DNA of 64,000 nt. It comes from Staphylococcus sp. ACRSN. GTDB taxonomy: Bacteria; Bacillota; Bacilli; Staphylococcales; Staphylococcaceae. Location: contig NZ_JAKRNS010000005.1 in the NCBI RefSeq assembly GCF_022346615.1, positions 62,001 to 126,000 of the forward strand, in the 5' to 3' direction. Within the stretch, counting starts at the first letter, position 1; every line of letters begins with the position of its first letter. Below are positions 42,984-53,000 of this stretch, one piece after another. The position numbers and the translations under genes are program-made. A model generated the notes under the pieces. It had not been told where the DNA came from and did not search any database. It saw nothing but the letters and a program-made list of their open reading frames with translations.

Positions 42984-44036
42984 TTAAGGCGTGAAGATAA
43001 CTTTATCAAAATGGCGTTTTTTATTCACTAAAGCATCAAATGTTTCTGGTCCATTTTTTAAAGATAAGACATCGGAAATGATAGGCTTTATGTCGAGTTC
43101 TCCTGTAGACATGTAGTGTAATGTCGATGACCACTCTTTACCTGGAAATGGTGCAGACAAGCCGTTCCATGAACCTATAACATTTAATTCATTGCGCAAT
43201 ATTTTTTCGAATTGTATGCGTGCCATTTGAATATCAGCATAAGGAATTCCTAGGAGTAGTACTTCTCCACCTTTTTTGGGCAGTGTTAATACAGGACCAA
43301 TTGTAGACAAAGCACCAGCAGATTCTACTGCAACATCTATATGATATGGAAGTGTATCTATGATTTTCCCCAAATTTTCACGAGTGCTATTAATACAATA
43401 GTCTGCACCTAATGTACGTGCAATGTCCAATTTGTGGTCATCTATATCTATTGCCACTACATGACTAGCACCAAAGATACGAGCCCATTGGATAGCTAAT
43501 AATCCTATACTTCCACAACCCATAACTGCTACTGTTGCACCTGGTTCCATGCTCGTTTTATAAAATCCATGGGCAACAACTGCAGAAGGTTCTACCATCG
43601 CAGCGGTATTAAAATCAACTGTGTCAGGTAACCTTAAGACATTACTTTCAGGTAATTTAACATATTCAGCAAAACAACCAGGTTCTAATGAGCCTATAAC
43701 ATAAAGAGACTCACATCTTGAATAATTTCCTTGTTCGCAATGTGTGCATTTGTGACATACGATAGCAGGGCAGCCGGTAACGCGATCTCCAACTGACACA
43801 GAAGTAACTTGAGAACCTACATCTGCTACGATGCCCGAGAATTCGTGGCCAAAAGTCATCCCTTCTTGATAAGGGCCCAATTTTTTATAACGGGAAGTAT
43901 CTGAACCACAAATACCCGTAGCTTTAACTCTAATGATAACGTCTGTTGGTGATGTAATCACTGGTTTATCAATTTCTTCATAACGTAAGTCTTCGATGTC
44001 ATATAAATTAAGTGATTTCAATTGCCACATCTCCAT
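42984..44036 (-). CDS. zinc alcohol dehydrogenase, galactitol-1-phosphate 5-dehydrogenase-like
   Basis: A 350-residue medium-chain dehydrogenase with catalytic-zinc motifs 'GICGSDTSRY' and 'GHEFSGIV', the structural-zinc cysteine loop 'CPAIVCHKCTHCEQGNYSRC', and NAD-binding 'AVMGCGSIGLLAIQWARIFGA'. It resembles GatD/sorbitol dehydrogenases. As last gene of the PTS operon it should oxidise the polyol phosphate imported by the IIABC components. A second paralogous dehydrogenase lies upstream in the same operon, so the pair may handle two polyols or two carbons. Confidence 0.85.
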   Translation of the reverse strand: MEMWQLKSLNLYDIEDLRYEEIDKPVITSPTDVIIRVKATGICGSDTSRYKKLGPYQEGMTFGHEFSGIVADVGSQVTSVSVGDRVTGCPAIVCHKCTHCEQGNYSRCESLYVIGSLEPGCFAEYVKLPESNVLRLPDTVDFNTAAMVEPSAVVAHGFYKTSMEPGATVAVMGCGSIGLLAIQWARIFGASHVVAIDIDDHKLDIARTLGADYCINSTRENLGKIIDTLPYHIDVAVESAGALSTIGPVLTLPKKGGEVLLLGIPYADIQMARIQFEKILRNELNVIGSWNGLSAPFPGKEWSSTLHYMSTGELDIKPIISDVLSLKNGPETFDALVNKKRHFDKVIFTP

Positions 44037-44045
44037 TTCATATAA

Positions 44046-44195
44046 TTATTCGGTAGTTGCTTTGTTTCTTTTAAATAATTTAGCTATGAAGTACATTGAT
44101 AGTACAATGCCATTACTAACTAATAAGTGATCCATATAAAAGTCTGTAATGCCACGCATAGGTCCAAGCATGAAATCTAATAATGTTTCAGTCAT
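44046..44195 (-). CDS. 49-residue small membrane-associated protein in the PTS operon
   Basis: A complete small gene between the two dehydrogenases: AAGGAGCT stands seven bases before ATG 44195, and TAA 44046-44048 lies nine bases before the next start. The product begins MTETLLDFMLGPMRGITDFY, has one moderately hydrophobic helix (about 22-40, 'DHLLVSNGIVLSMYFIAKL') and a basic end KRNK. The clean ribosome site and tight spacing support that it is real. It could associate with the IIC component or a dehydrogenase. I recognise no named family. Confidence 0.75.
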   Translation of the reverse strand: MTETLLDFMLGPMRGITDFYMDHLLVSNGIVLSMYFIAKLFKRNKATTE

Positions 44196-44296
44196 ATTTC
44201 CCAGCTCCTTTAAAATTGATAGACTGTATTTTAGTATGTTAACTTGCTAAAAGTTTTCTTACTAATCTAGCTAAATATTTTCAAGACTTTTAGGTT

Positions 44297-45334
44297 CTAG
44301 CATTCGTCTACAGGGCGAAGTAATACTTTAATACCGTCGCCACCTTTAATATGCTGGTAGCCTTCGTCCCATTGAGTAATATCCAGTTCGGTCGTTACAA
44401 GTGTTTCCGCATTAACTGCACCAGAGCTTAACAATTGTAATGAAGGTTCCCAATCCGCTGGTTTTTGGCTTCTGCTACCGACAACACGTATTTCCTTTTG
44501 TATAATTTTATCTAAATCAAAAGGTATTTCAGGATCTTTAAATATACCGATTTGAACATAAGATCCTTTTTTACGTAAAATATCTAAACCTTGTCTTGCT
44601 GCTGGAACTGCACCAGAACATTCTAAAACGATGTTTGCACCGTATCCATCTGTGATGTCATTAACGTATTGCTTTAAATCATTATGTTGTATGTTAACGA
44701 CATGATCAAGATTAAGTTCTTGTGCTTTTTCTAACCGCTCTTTGTCATTATCTAAACCAGTGATAACAACGGTTGCACCCTTACTTTTAACTACTTGTGC
44801 TACTAAGAGGCCAATAGGTCCTGGGCCCATAATTACAGCGATATCTCCTTGTGATACCTCGATTTTTGAAACGGCATGATACGCACATGCTAATGGTTCA
44901 GTCATTGCTGCAGAACGGTAACTTACATTATTAGGTAATATATGAACGCTTTCTGCTCTTGCCACAAGATATTGTGTAAATCCACCATTTTGCTGCGTTC
45001 CTAAACCCTTTCTGTGGTTGCATAAATTGTAATCTTTAGTCTGACAGTATTCACATTCTCCACAAATATAAAATGTTGTTTCTGATGTAACACGATCACC
45101 AACTTTTAAATTTTCAACATTTTCACCAACTTCAATGATTTCGCCGGCAAATTCATGCCCTAATGTAACTGGGAAATTCACTTTATAGTGACCTTCATAA
45201 GTGTGTACATCTGTACCACAGATACCTGCATAATGCACTTTTATCTTTACTTCATCTGCTTTGGGGGAAGGGTTAGGTTGGTCTAATAGCTCTAAGTTAC
45301 CAAATCCAGGTTTAGTTTTAACGAGTGCTTTCAT
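44297..45334 (-). CDS. gutB: sorbitol/L-iditol dehydrogenase-like zinc enzyme
   Basis: A 345-residue zinc dehydrogenase: 'GICGTDVHTYEGHY', 'GHEFAGEIIEVGENV', the structural-zinc loop 'CGECEYCQTKDYNLC', and 'VIMGPGPIGLLVAQVVKSKGA'. It is close in form to gutB-type sorbitol dehydrogenases that follow the galactitol-type PTS genes in S. aureus. It would oxidise sorbitol- or galactitol-phosphate to the keto sugar phosphate. The gene starts 23 bases after the IIC stop and a 100-base gap with the small gene's ribosome site follows. Confidence 0.82.
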   Translation of the reverse strand: MKALVKTKPGFGNLELLDQPNPSPKADEVKIKVHYAGICGTDVHTYEGHYKVNFPVTLGHEFAGEIIEVGENVENLKVGDRVTSETTFYICGECEYCQTKDYNLCNHRKGLGTQQNGGFTQYLVARAESVHILPNNVSYRSAAMTEPLACAYHAVSKIEVSQGDIAVIMGPGPIGLLVAQVVKSKGATVVITGLDNDKERLEKAQELNLDHVVNIQHNDLKQYVNDITDGYGANIVLECSGAVPAARQGLDILRKKGSYVQIGIFKDPEIPFDLDKIIQKEIRVVGSRSQKPADWEPSLQLLSSGAVNAETLVTTELDITQWDEGYQHIKGGDGIKVLLRPVDEC

Positions 45335-45357
45335 AGTTCAATCAACTCCAAGTTTGT

Positions 45358-46617
45358 TTAATTAAAAATGCTAAAGAATTTGAATATTATATAGTTTAAA
45401 ATGTTGCCACCTTGGTCTAAACTAGAAATCTGTGAAGAACCTGAAGGCATTTTTACATTTGTGCCATCTGCCATACTTGTAAAAATTGGAGCAATATCAG
45501 TTGCGATATAAAGGGAAATAGCAATCATGATTGCACCTACAATGACAGAGTGGATGATATTACCTTTTGCTGCTCCGACGATAAACGCTACAATAAATGG
45601 AATCGTTGCTAAGTCACCAAATGGTAAGACTTTATTTCCTGGTAAAATCACTGCCAGTAATACAGTAACTGGGACTAGAATTAATGCCGTAGCAATAACT
45701 GCTGGATGACCTAGTGCAACTGCTGCATCTAGACCAATGTGTATCTCACGATCACCAAAGCGTTTGTTTAACCAATTTCTTGCAGATTCTGATACTGGCA
45801 TCAATCCTTCCATAAGAATCTTAACCATTCTAGGCATTAAGACCATAACTGCTGCCATAGACATACCTAAATTAATCACTTTACCTGCATCATAACCAGC
45901 TAAGAGGCCAATAAGTAGTCCAAGTACTAAACCTACGAAAATAGATTCTCCAAATGCGCCGAATCTTTTTTGAATTGTTTCAGGATCAGCATGTAACTTA
46001 TTTAAGCCAGGAATTTTTTGAATACCTTTGACTAAAAATATACCTGGAACATAGGAAATTGTACTACCAGTAGCAATTGAAACACCTGGCAAGTCATAAA
46101 ATTCACTCATCATTGGTGCTGTCCAGTCTGCTACTTTTAAACAGACAATTTGGAATATCGCAGCTGCAACAAGCGCTTGCCAAATACTATCTGATACGGC
46201 ATAAACCATGGCACCACAGAATGTATAATGCCAAAAATTCCAAATGTCTACGTTCATTGTCTTAGTGGTTTTAGTAACTAACATTACGATGTTAATAATA
46301 ATACCGAGTGGAATAATAAATGCTGCGATTACTGAAGCCCATGCGATAGATGATGTTGCTGGCCAACCGACATCTATAACATGAAGACTTACCCCTAAGT
46401 TCTTGACCATAGCTTGTGCTGCAGGCCCTAAATTCTTAACCAGTAAATCAATGACTAAGAATATACCTACAAATGCTACACCGATTGTCAGACCAGATCG
46501 AAATGCGGCTCCAATTTTTTGTCTGAAAAATAAACCAAGTAAAAATATGACAATTGGCAAGATTACTGTTGCGCCTAAATCGAGAAATGCTTTAATAAAA
46601 TCCACAAATCCACTCAT
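45358..46617 (-). CDS. gatC: PTS galactitol-type IIC component
   Basis: A 419-residue polytopic protein with about 10-12 hydrophobic segments and the Gat family signatures 'ITVDPTI'-like 'NLGVSLHVIDVGWPATSSIAWAS', 'NIWNFWHYTFCGAMVY' and 'ALGHPAVIATALILVPV'. It forms the membrane channel that imports and phosphorylates a polyol together with IIB and IIA encoded upstream. It is shorter than E. coli GatC (about 450) but complete. Galactitol or sorbitol are the likely substrates given the dehydrogenases. A GGATGG site precedes the ATG. Confidence 0.88.
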   Translation of the reverse strand: MSGFVDFIKAFLDLGATVILPIVIFLLGLFFRQKIGAAFRSGLTIGVAFVGIFLVIDLLVKNLGPAAQAMVKNLGVSLHVIDVGWPATSSIAWASVIAAFIIPLGIIINIVMLVTKTTKTMNVDIWNFWHYTFCGAMVYAVSDSIWQALVAAAIFQIVCLKVADWTAPMMSEFYDLPGVSIATGSTISYVPGIFLVKGIQKIPGLNKLHADPETIQKRFGAFGESIFVGLVLGLLIGLLAGYDAGKVINLGMSMAAVMVLMPRMVKILMEGLMPVSESARNWLNKRFGDREIHIGLDAAVALGHPAVIATALILVPVTVLLAVILPGNKVLPFGDLATIPFIVAFIVGAAKGNIIHSVIVGAIMIAISLYIATDIAPIFTSMADGTNVKMPSGSSQISSLDQGGNILNYIIFKFFSIFN

Positions 46618-46717
46618 CTTTACACCATCCTCTTTGGTTTGAAATGACGTGAAGATAAAATGTAAAGTGGCTAATGTAATCTTACCTTCACGGAATATTT
46701 AAATTGTAATAGTCAAA

Positions 46718-46996
46718 CTAGCTTTGTAATGCATCTAAAATTTCTTTTTTAGTATCTTCAACACCAATACCAGTTAGGAAATTACGTGCATTAATTACTG
46801 GGAAATCGTATTCTTTTTGCGTCATAGCTGTTGTTACGAGCAAATCTGCCGTATCTACATACGCGCCGACTTCAGAGATTTTAATTTGCTTTAAATCTAC
46901 TTTTATATTGTGTTCCTTTGCCATTTCTTCGATTGCGTTATTGACTACTGTTGATGTTGCGATACCTGCTCCACATGCTACTAATACTTGTTTCAT
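46718..46996 (-). CDS. gatB: PTS galactitol-type IIB component
   Basis: A 92-residue cytoplasmic phosphocarrier. The phosphorylated cysteine C8 lies in 'VLVACGAGIATSTVV', the P-loop of IIB Gat proteins. The remaining fold ('VDLKQIKISEVGAYVDTADLLVTT') and length agree with the family. It passes phosphate from IIA to the polyol bound by IIC. AGGAGG stands before the ATG. A 100-base gap to IIC has no terminator. Confidence 0.9.
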   Translation of the reverse strand: MKQVLVACGAGIATSTVVNNAIEEMAKEHNIKVDLKQIKISEVGAYVDTADLLVTTAMTQKEYDFPVINARNFLTGIGVEDTKKEILDALQS

Positions 46997-47052
46997 AATA
47001 AATTCCTCCTAATTTGCGTACTTTTACGCTATTTATAAATTTTTAATATTAA

Positions 47053-47523
47053 CTATGCTTCTTCATTTAATTCAGATTTAATTAATGTGACAATTTCTTG
47101 TTTGTGCTTTGCATTGACAAGTGTGGTCAGTGTTTGTTCATTTTGAAAAATGCCCATTAACTTTTGTAACAGTGATAATTGTGCTGCTTCTTTATCCATG
47201 GCTAGCATGAAAATCAACTTTACATCTGTTGTTTCTTCAAGTTCTCCCATAATGACAAAGGGTACGGTATTTTTAAGAACTGCAATACCAATTGATTTAT
47301 CATTAACATGTTGTATATCTGTATGTGGTATAGCTACAGCATAAGGTGCGGTAGGTAAACCAGTTGCAAAAGTGCGTTCTCTTTCTATTACTGCATCTGT
47401 ATAAGATGACTTAACGTCACCGTTGTTATACATTAAATTAGATAACTTTTTTAATGCTTCTTCGCTTTGATTTGCTTCTAAATCAATAATGATATTAGCT
47501 GCATCAATCTTTATATCATGCAT
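47053..47523 (-). CDS. gatA: PTS IIA component (fructose/mannitol/galactitol type)
   Basis: A 156-residue IIA domain protein with the phosphorylated histidine H67 in 'PYAVAIPHTDIQHV' and the helical start 'EEALKKLSNLMYNNGDVKSSYTDAVIERE'. It receives phosphate from HPr and gives it to IIB. ATG 47523 fits AGAGAGG 11 bases upstream; GTG 47535 and ATG 47532 overlap the ribosome site. It follows the PRD regulator by 19 bases in the same operon. Confidence 0.88.
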   Translation of the reverse strand: MHDIKIDAANIIIDLEANQSEEALKKLSNLMYNNGDVKSSYTDAVIERERTFATGLPTAPYAVAIPHTDIQHVNDKSIGIAVLKNTVPFVIMGELEETTDVKLIFMLAMDKEAAQLSLLQKLMGIFQNEQTLTTLVNAKHKQEIVTLIKSELNEEA

Positions 47524-47542
47524 TATTGTCATCACCTCTCTA

Positions 47543-49612
47543 TCAATCTATATTTGAAAAACTGTGAATAATGTCAGACACTGTTTTTTTAGTGTTTGCT
47601 TCTAAGATGTGTTGAATACCTTCTTTATTTTGTGCTAAATCGCGTAATTGCAATAATGGGCGTAAATGTTTGAATTTATCTGTTGCTGCAATAACAACAA
47701 AAACACTGACTTTATATTCGGTACTTAAAGTGATAGGTTCCTCTAATATCAACATACTCATTGAAGTTCGATGCACATTATTTTTATTTTCTGCATGAGG
47801 TATAGCAATGTTTTGATTAATTACCATATAAGTATCATCAAAACTGTATATCATTTGATCAATATAACTTTGATCGATATAACCTTGCTCAACTAATGGA
47901 AATGCAGTTATTCTAATTGCTTCATTAACATTATCTACTTGTTGAATAAATTGGATATGCTTGTATGTTATTAAATCCTCTAGGTTTAAAAGATTATTGA
48001 TTGCAACAGATGAGGCATTGATGGAAGCATACGTGTTCATTTCATTAAATTGAGCTTTCATATCATGGACAAGCGCAGCTTCATCATGAATCTCGGTGTG
48101 TTCACGTATAGTAGCTAATAGTCTTTCAATTTGCACATCTGTTTCAAAAGAATTGTTTAATTGACCTAGTACATGTTGCCGCAACTCTTGCTTTTCTCGC
48201 GTTGTTAAAATTGCTTTAGTAATATGCAATTTCTTATCAGTGGTGATATGCATAGGAGAAAAAACAATGTCAAAATCTAAAGCATAATGATTAAATTCTC
48301 GTAGTGATAACGCGTCTAAAAATATAAATTCAGGAAACACATTTCGTAACTCTTGTAACATGAGCTGAGAGATAGAAGTGCCTTGTGTGCAGACGACGAC
48401 AGCTTTAACCTTACTGTCTATATCTTCATCTTGGTTCCTTAACGTGCCACCAATTAATATGGTCAAATATGCAATTTCATTATCTGGAATAGGATGTTGT
48501 AAAAATTTTTCCATGGGTTTGGATGAGATTTTTACAAGATGGAAAAGTTCTTTATAATCCTCTTTCAGATTATTCTGTAAACTTTCGATATCTGAAAGTT
48601 CATATTTTATTCTGTAAAATGCTGGCTTCATATGCAGCATTAACCGATTAATCAGAGACACTTTATCTTCAAAAGTAATACATGTTAGTTTCTCAAAATG
48701 TTCTACCATTTCTTCCAAAGCACTTTTCAAATCAGGTAAGTATGCAGCATCACTTACATCTGACCACTGAACACTTGTAGATAATAATTGTAAAGTGATA
48801 AAAAGTTTTTCTTGTCTAGGTATAGCTTGTTGCTCTGAAATGAGTAATTCAGTAGCTTGATACTCTTCAGTATCTGACAAGGCTTCATATTCGATAGAAA
48901 ATGGAGATACAACTTTCTGATGTTGAATTCGTTTTATAATTAGAAAGAGTTTGTATCGCAAAGTTTCCGTACTCTGATCGATAAATTTACTTTCTAGATA
49001 TTGTTCAATTTTACTGATTTGTCTATCAATAATTTCTAATTCAGCTTCAGTTATATTTAAACATTTTAAAATCATACCTTTTGAAATATTTAAAAGAAAA
49101 ACTTTGTCTATGAGTGCAGTTAATAAATTTCTTAGCTTAAATTCACTACCTTTTAAATAGTATCCATCTTGTCTCGTATATTTCAGTTCAATATTATAGG
49201 AAGACAATAGTGATTTAGTCCGCTTTAAGTCATTTAATACGGTGTTTTTACTAACTTGTAAATCGATAGCAAAATGATTTAAAGATATTAGGTCATCTTC
49301 TCGAAATAAGATTAATAAAATGAGATAAGCCCTTTGTTCTGATGTGTAAAAACAATCTTCATTAGAAGAATTAATAGTTGTTGGCACATTAATCCAATGT
49401 TTCACTGTTTCATCCACGATAAAAAAACCTTGGCTAGTACGTTCAATCTCTGGGAAATCTTGTTCAATTAACCAATCGTTTATTTTTTGTATGCGATAAC
49501 CAAGTTGTCGACGAGAAATTTTAAATTTTTTCTCTAACTCTTTGCCTTTAACATTCGGATTATTAACCATCTCAGTTATAAGGCTTAAATTTTCGGATTG
49601 TATCTTCAACAC
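47543..49612 (-). CDS. PRD-containing transcriptional activator with PTS domains (BglG/MtlR family)
   Basis: A 689-residue regulator. N-terminal helix-turn-helix domains ('VKGKELEKKFKISRRQLGYRIQKIND' and 'NHFAIDLQVSKNTVLNDLKRTKSLL') are followed by two PRD domains with conserved histidines, a IIB-like domain ('AVVVCTQGTSISQLMLQEL', with Cys) and a C-terminal IIA-like domain ('NQNIAIPHAENKNNV', with His). Phosphorylation by HPr and by the IIA/IIB of the operon would set its activity. It leads the polyol PTS operon, so it activates galactitol/sorbitol use in response to substrate and carbon status. A GGAGGTG ribosome site is present. Confidence 0.9.
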   Translation of the reverse strand: MLKIQSENLSLITEMVNNPNVKGKELEKKFKISRRQLGYRIQKINDWLIEQDFPEIERTSQGFFIVDETVKHWINVPTTINSSNEDCFYTSEQRAYLILLILFREDDLISLNHFAIDLQVSKNTVLNDLKRTKSLLSSYNIELKYTRQDGYYLKGSEFKLRNLLTALIDKVFLLNISKGMILKCLNITEAELEIIDRQISKIEQYLESKFIDQSTETLRYKLFLIIKRIQHQKVVSPFSIEYEALSDTEEYQATELLISEQQAIPRQEKLFITLQLLSTSVQWSDVSDAAYLPDLKSALEEMVEHFEKLTCITFEDKVSLINRLMLHMKPAFYRIKYELSDIESLQNNLKEDYKELFHLVKISSKPMEKFLQHPIPDNEIAYLTILIGGTLRNQDEDIDSKVKAVVVCTQGTSISQLMLQELRNVFPEFIFLDALSLREFNHYALDFDIVFSPMHITTDKKLHITKAILTTREKQELRQHVLGQLNNSFETDVQIERLLATIREHTEIHDEAALVHDMKAQFNEMNTYASINASSVAINNLLNLEDLITYKHIQFIQQVDNVNEAIRITAFPLVEQGYIDQSYIDQMIYSFDDTYMVINQNIAIPHAENKNNVHRTSMSMLILEEPITLSTEYKVSVFVVIAATDKFKHLRPLLQLRDLAQNKEGIQHILEANTKKTVSDIIHSFSNID

Positions 49613-49838
49613 CTCCTACTTTGGGATTGGTTTAAATTTAGCATAGGTCATCCAAGAGTTGTACAAGTGTTAGGCACAAAAACTTATTGCGATTGTGTAC
49701 ATTGTTGTGATGATATAGTGAGAAGATTGATATGTAGGTGTTTGAGAGATGGATAGTATTATTATAAGATTTTGATGGAAAATTTTATAAATAGAATTTA
49801 TAGCTAAAATTAATAAATATAACCATGAAATAGCACTA

Positions 49839-49858
49839 TGTAATTGCATGCAATTACA
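49839..49858. promoter_or_regulatory. perfect 20-bp palindrome upstream of the surface-protein gene
   Basis: TGTAATTGCA and its exact reverse complement TGCAATTACA abut without spacer. It lies 169 bases before the GTG start. Downstream, the 13-base motif ATATTTTCTATTA is repeated (49899-49911, 49915-49927). The rest of the 49613-50026 gap is featureless AT-rich DNA. A regulator site is likely but unidentified. Confidence 0.5.
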
Positions 49859-50026
49859 ATGTTTAATAATATGAATGTAAATTTAAAGTAAATAAATCAT
49901 ATTTTCTATTACAAATATTTTCTATTAATCAAAATTTAGATTGCGCAACTCATAATTAAATGATATCGTATTCACAAAGGGTAATTATTCTTTTCAAAAT
50001 ATGTAATTAGGGAGGATATTTGATAA

Positions 50027-53000
50027 GTGAGAAAGTCTAAAAGATATGATTTTTTACCAAACATCAATAATAAGTATTCAATACGTAAGTTTACAGTGGG
50101 GACAGCATCAATATTAGTTGGTGCAACTTTAATCTTTGGTACAGCACATAATGAAGTGAAAGCAGCTGAAGATAATAAGACAGAAGAAGGTACTACGAGT
50201 ACTACGGAAGATGAAGGTGTATCTTCAACTGATGCAACAGACACAGGGGTAGAAACTAACGAGCAAGAAACTTCAGAGGAAGCGGCAAGTACTGAAGACA
50301 GTACAAAAGAAGAAGTAACTTCAGAGGAAGTACCAAAAGCTGAAGATAGCACAAAAGAAGAAGTAACTTCAGAAGAAGCACCAAAAGCTGAAGATAGCAC
50401 AAAAGAAGAAGTAACTTCAGAAGAAGCACCAAAAGCTGAAGATAGCACAAAAGAAGAAATAACTTCAGAAGAAGCACCAAAAGCTGAAGACAGCACAAAA
50501 GAAGAAGTAACTTCAGAAGAAGCACCAAAAGCTGAAGACAACACAAAAGAAGAAGTAACTTCAGAAGAAGCACCAAAAGCTGAAGACAACACAAAAGAAG
50601 AAGTAACTTCAGAAGAAGCACCAAAAACTGAAGATAGCACAAAAGAAGAAGTAACTTCAGAAGAAGCACCAAAAACTGAAGATAGCACAAAAGAAGAAGT
50701 AACTTCAGAAGAAGCACCAAAAGCTGAAGACAGCACAAAAGAAGAAATAACTTCAGAAGAAGCACCAAAAGCTGAAGACAGCACAAAAGAAGAAATAACT
50801 TCAGAAGAAGCACCAAAAGTGACTACAAATAATGCTGATATCACAAAAGTGACAGATGAAAAATCAGCTGTTGAATATTATGCTCAAACTGCTAGGGTAA
50901 CTCAAGATGAGGCAAAACAAGCAGTGAATGACTTGAATTTGGATTCAAAAAATTTAACTTCTCAAGAATTACAATTTGCTCTAATTAATCAATTAGCCAA
51001 TGTGCAAGATGCCAACACAACATTAGCTACGGCAGCAAGAGTTGTTCCAGAAAATGAGGAAGCAATTACATTAGCGGAAAATGATAAACTAACAACATTA
51101 GCAGCAACAAATAACTCACAAATTATAGAAGCAGATGCAATTGCTAACGGTTATATTAACTCAGCAACTGATGCAACTAATGCTAAAAATACTTTATCAG
51201 GTCGTGCTTGGATTATTGATAAAGGTACTCCATCTACAATGTCAAACGGATTAACTGCTGTGCCAGAAGGAACGAATGTATACTTACAATGGATTGATAA
51301 AGATGGCGCAGTATCGCCAACTTATGTAGCTAAAACGACTAACCAATTAAGTAATTTAGATGGTTCTCAAGTAGGACCAGGCGCATATGCATTTGATTTA
51401 AGAGATGGATGGACAGATGCTTATGGCACACATCACTTATATACTGCTAATGATGGACAATATTACCGTTTATGGATTGAAGATTTCAAAACAGCAAATG
51501 GTAATACTGCAACTATGATTCGCCAAGCTGGTGGCTTCTTCCCTGGTTCTTATGTTAACTCTGTAACAAGTTCTAACCTAGGTCAATTTCCATTAATTGG
51601 TACGAATATGCAACGTACAGGTATTTATATGGGAATCGAACCTGAAGGTGGATACATGACTACTGACCGTTCAGAGTGGATACATGATACAGAAAGTCCT
51701 CTTAAATCACCATCAGTATCATTAAGTGCGAAAAACAGTATCTCAGGTCAAGTTTGGTTTGAAACAGGTGCTGGTGACAGAGCTAACTCTGGTACAGGAC
51801 CAAATAATAATATCGATGACCCAGAAGCTGCAGGATATACAGTTGTAATGTCTTCGTTAACTAAAGAAGGCGCTCAAGCTTATAAAGATCAAGTTGAAAG
51901 TTTACCTGAATCTGAAAGAGCAGATGCTGCAAAAATTTTATTAACAGATCATCCTGAATACATTTCTGCTACAGTTTATGGTGAAACAGATGAAGATGGT
52001 AGATACACTTTACGATTCCCATCAGGTACACTAGACGATGATTATATTTATGGGTATGTAATGAATCCTGAAGGAGAAGTAGTCAGCTCTTATTCATCAT
52101 ACACAAACCCTGAATTTAGAAAACCAAATAGCAATTTATCATGGACACCACAAACAGCTCCTGCTCAAAACTTAGTTCAAAATCCAATGTGGTATAACGT
52201 GAATTTTGCATTAGTTCCTACAACTGATTTGGGTATTGAGATTTTAGATTTTAATAATACTGATAAGCCTGCAATTGCTGGTGATGAAGTGCACATCGAT
52301 TTAACAGGTACAAAATTATCTCCATTACCAACACATATTGAGTGGAGAGATAAAGATGGTAATGTGGTACAAAAAACTGGTGACATTACATCATTAGAAG
52401 ATGGTGAACAACAAGCTACATTTGTAGTACCTGACACTGCACAAGAAGGTGATATCTATACTGCTGTTATTGTTTCAGGTGGTAACGATGTTGCGGCAGA
52501 TTCTTTCGTAGTAAAAGTATTAGAAACACGTAATTACGATCCAACAACAACAGGCGTAAACAAACCATATGGTGAAGCAACGACAACAGATGATGTAACA
52601 GGTGCAGTCACAGTTCCTGGATACTCAACAGATGGACAACAACCAACAATCACAGTGGATGATCCAACACAATTACCGGATGGAACAACACCAGGAACAT
52701 CACAAGTAGATGTAACGGTAACATATCCAGATGGTTCAACAGACCATATTCAAGTACCAGTAACAGTAGGTGAACAAGCAGATAATGATGCTTATGAACC
52801 AACATCACCAGGTGTAGAAAAACCATACGGTGAGGCAACAACATCAGAAGATGTGACAGGGTCAGTGACAGTACCGGGCTACCCAACAGATGGTGACCAA
52901 CCAACTGTAACAGTAGATAATCCAACACAAATACCAGATGGAACAACATCAGGCACAACAGAAGTAGATGTAACAGTGACATATCCAGATGGAACTACAG

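Noticed and set aside
50288..50815. CRISPR-like regular spacing of 48 bp
   Set aside because: The units are contiguous coding repeats without variable spacers, and no cas genes are present.
49972..50844. Long minus-strand frame of 290 codons with [16 protein letters not shown] repeats
   Set aside because: It is the mirror of the 48-bp repeats in the plus-strand adhesin gene. The repeat units lack stops in several frames, there is no ribosome site, and the product is low-complexity.
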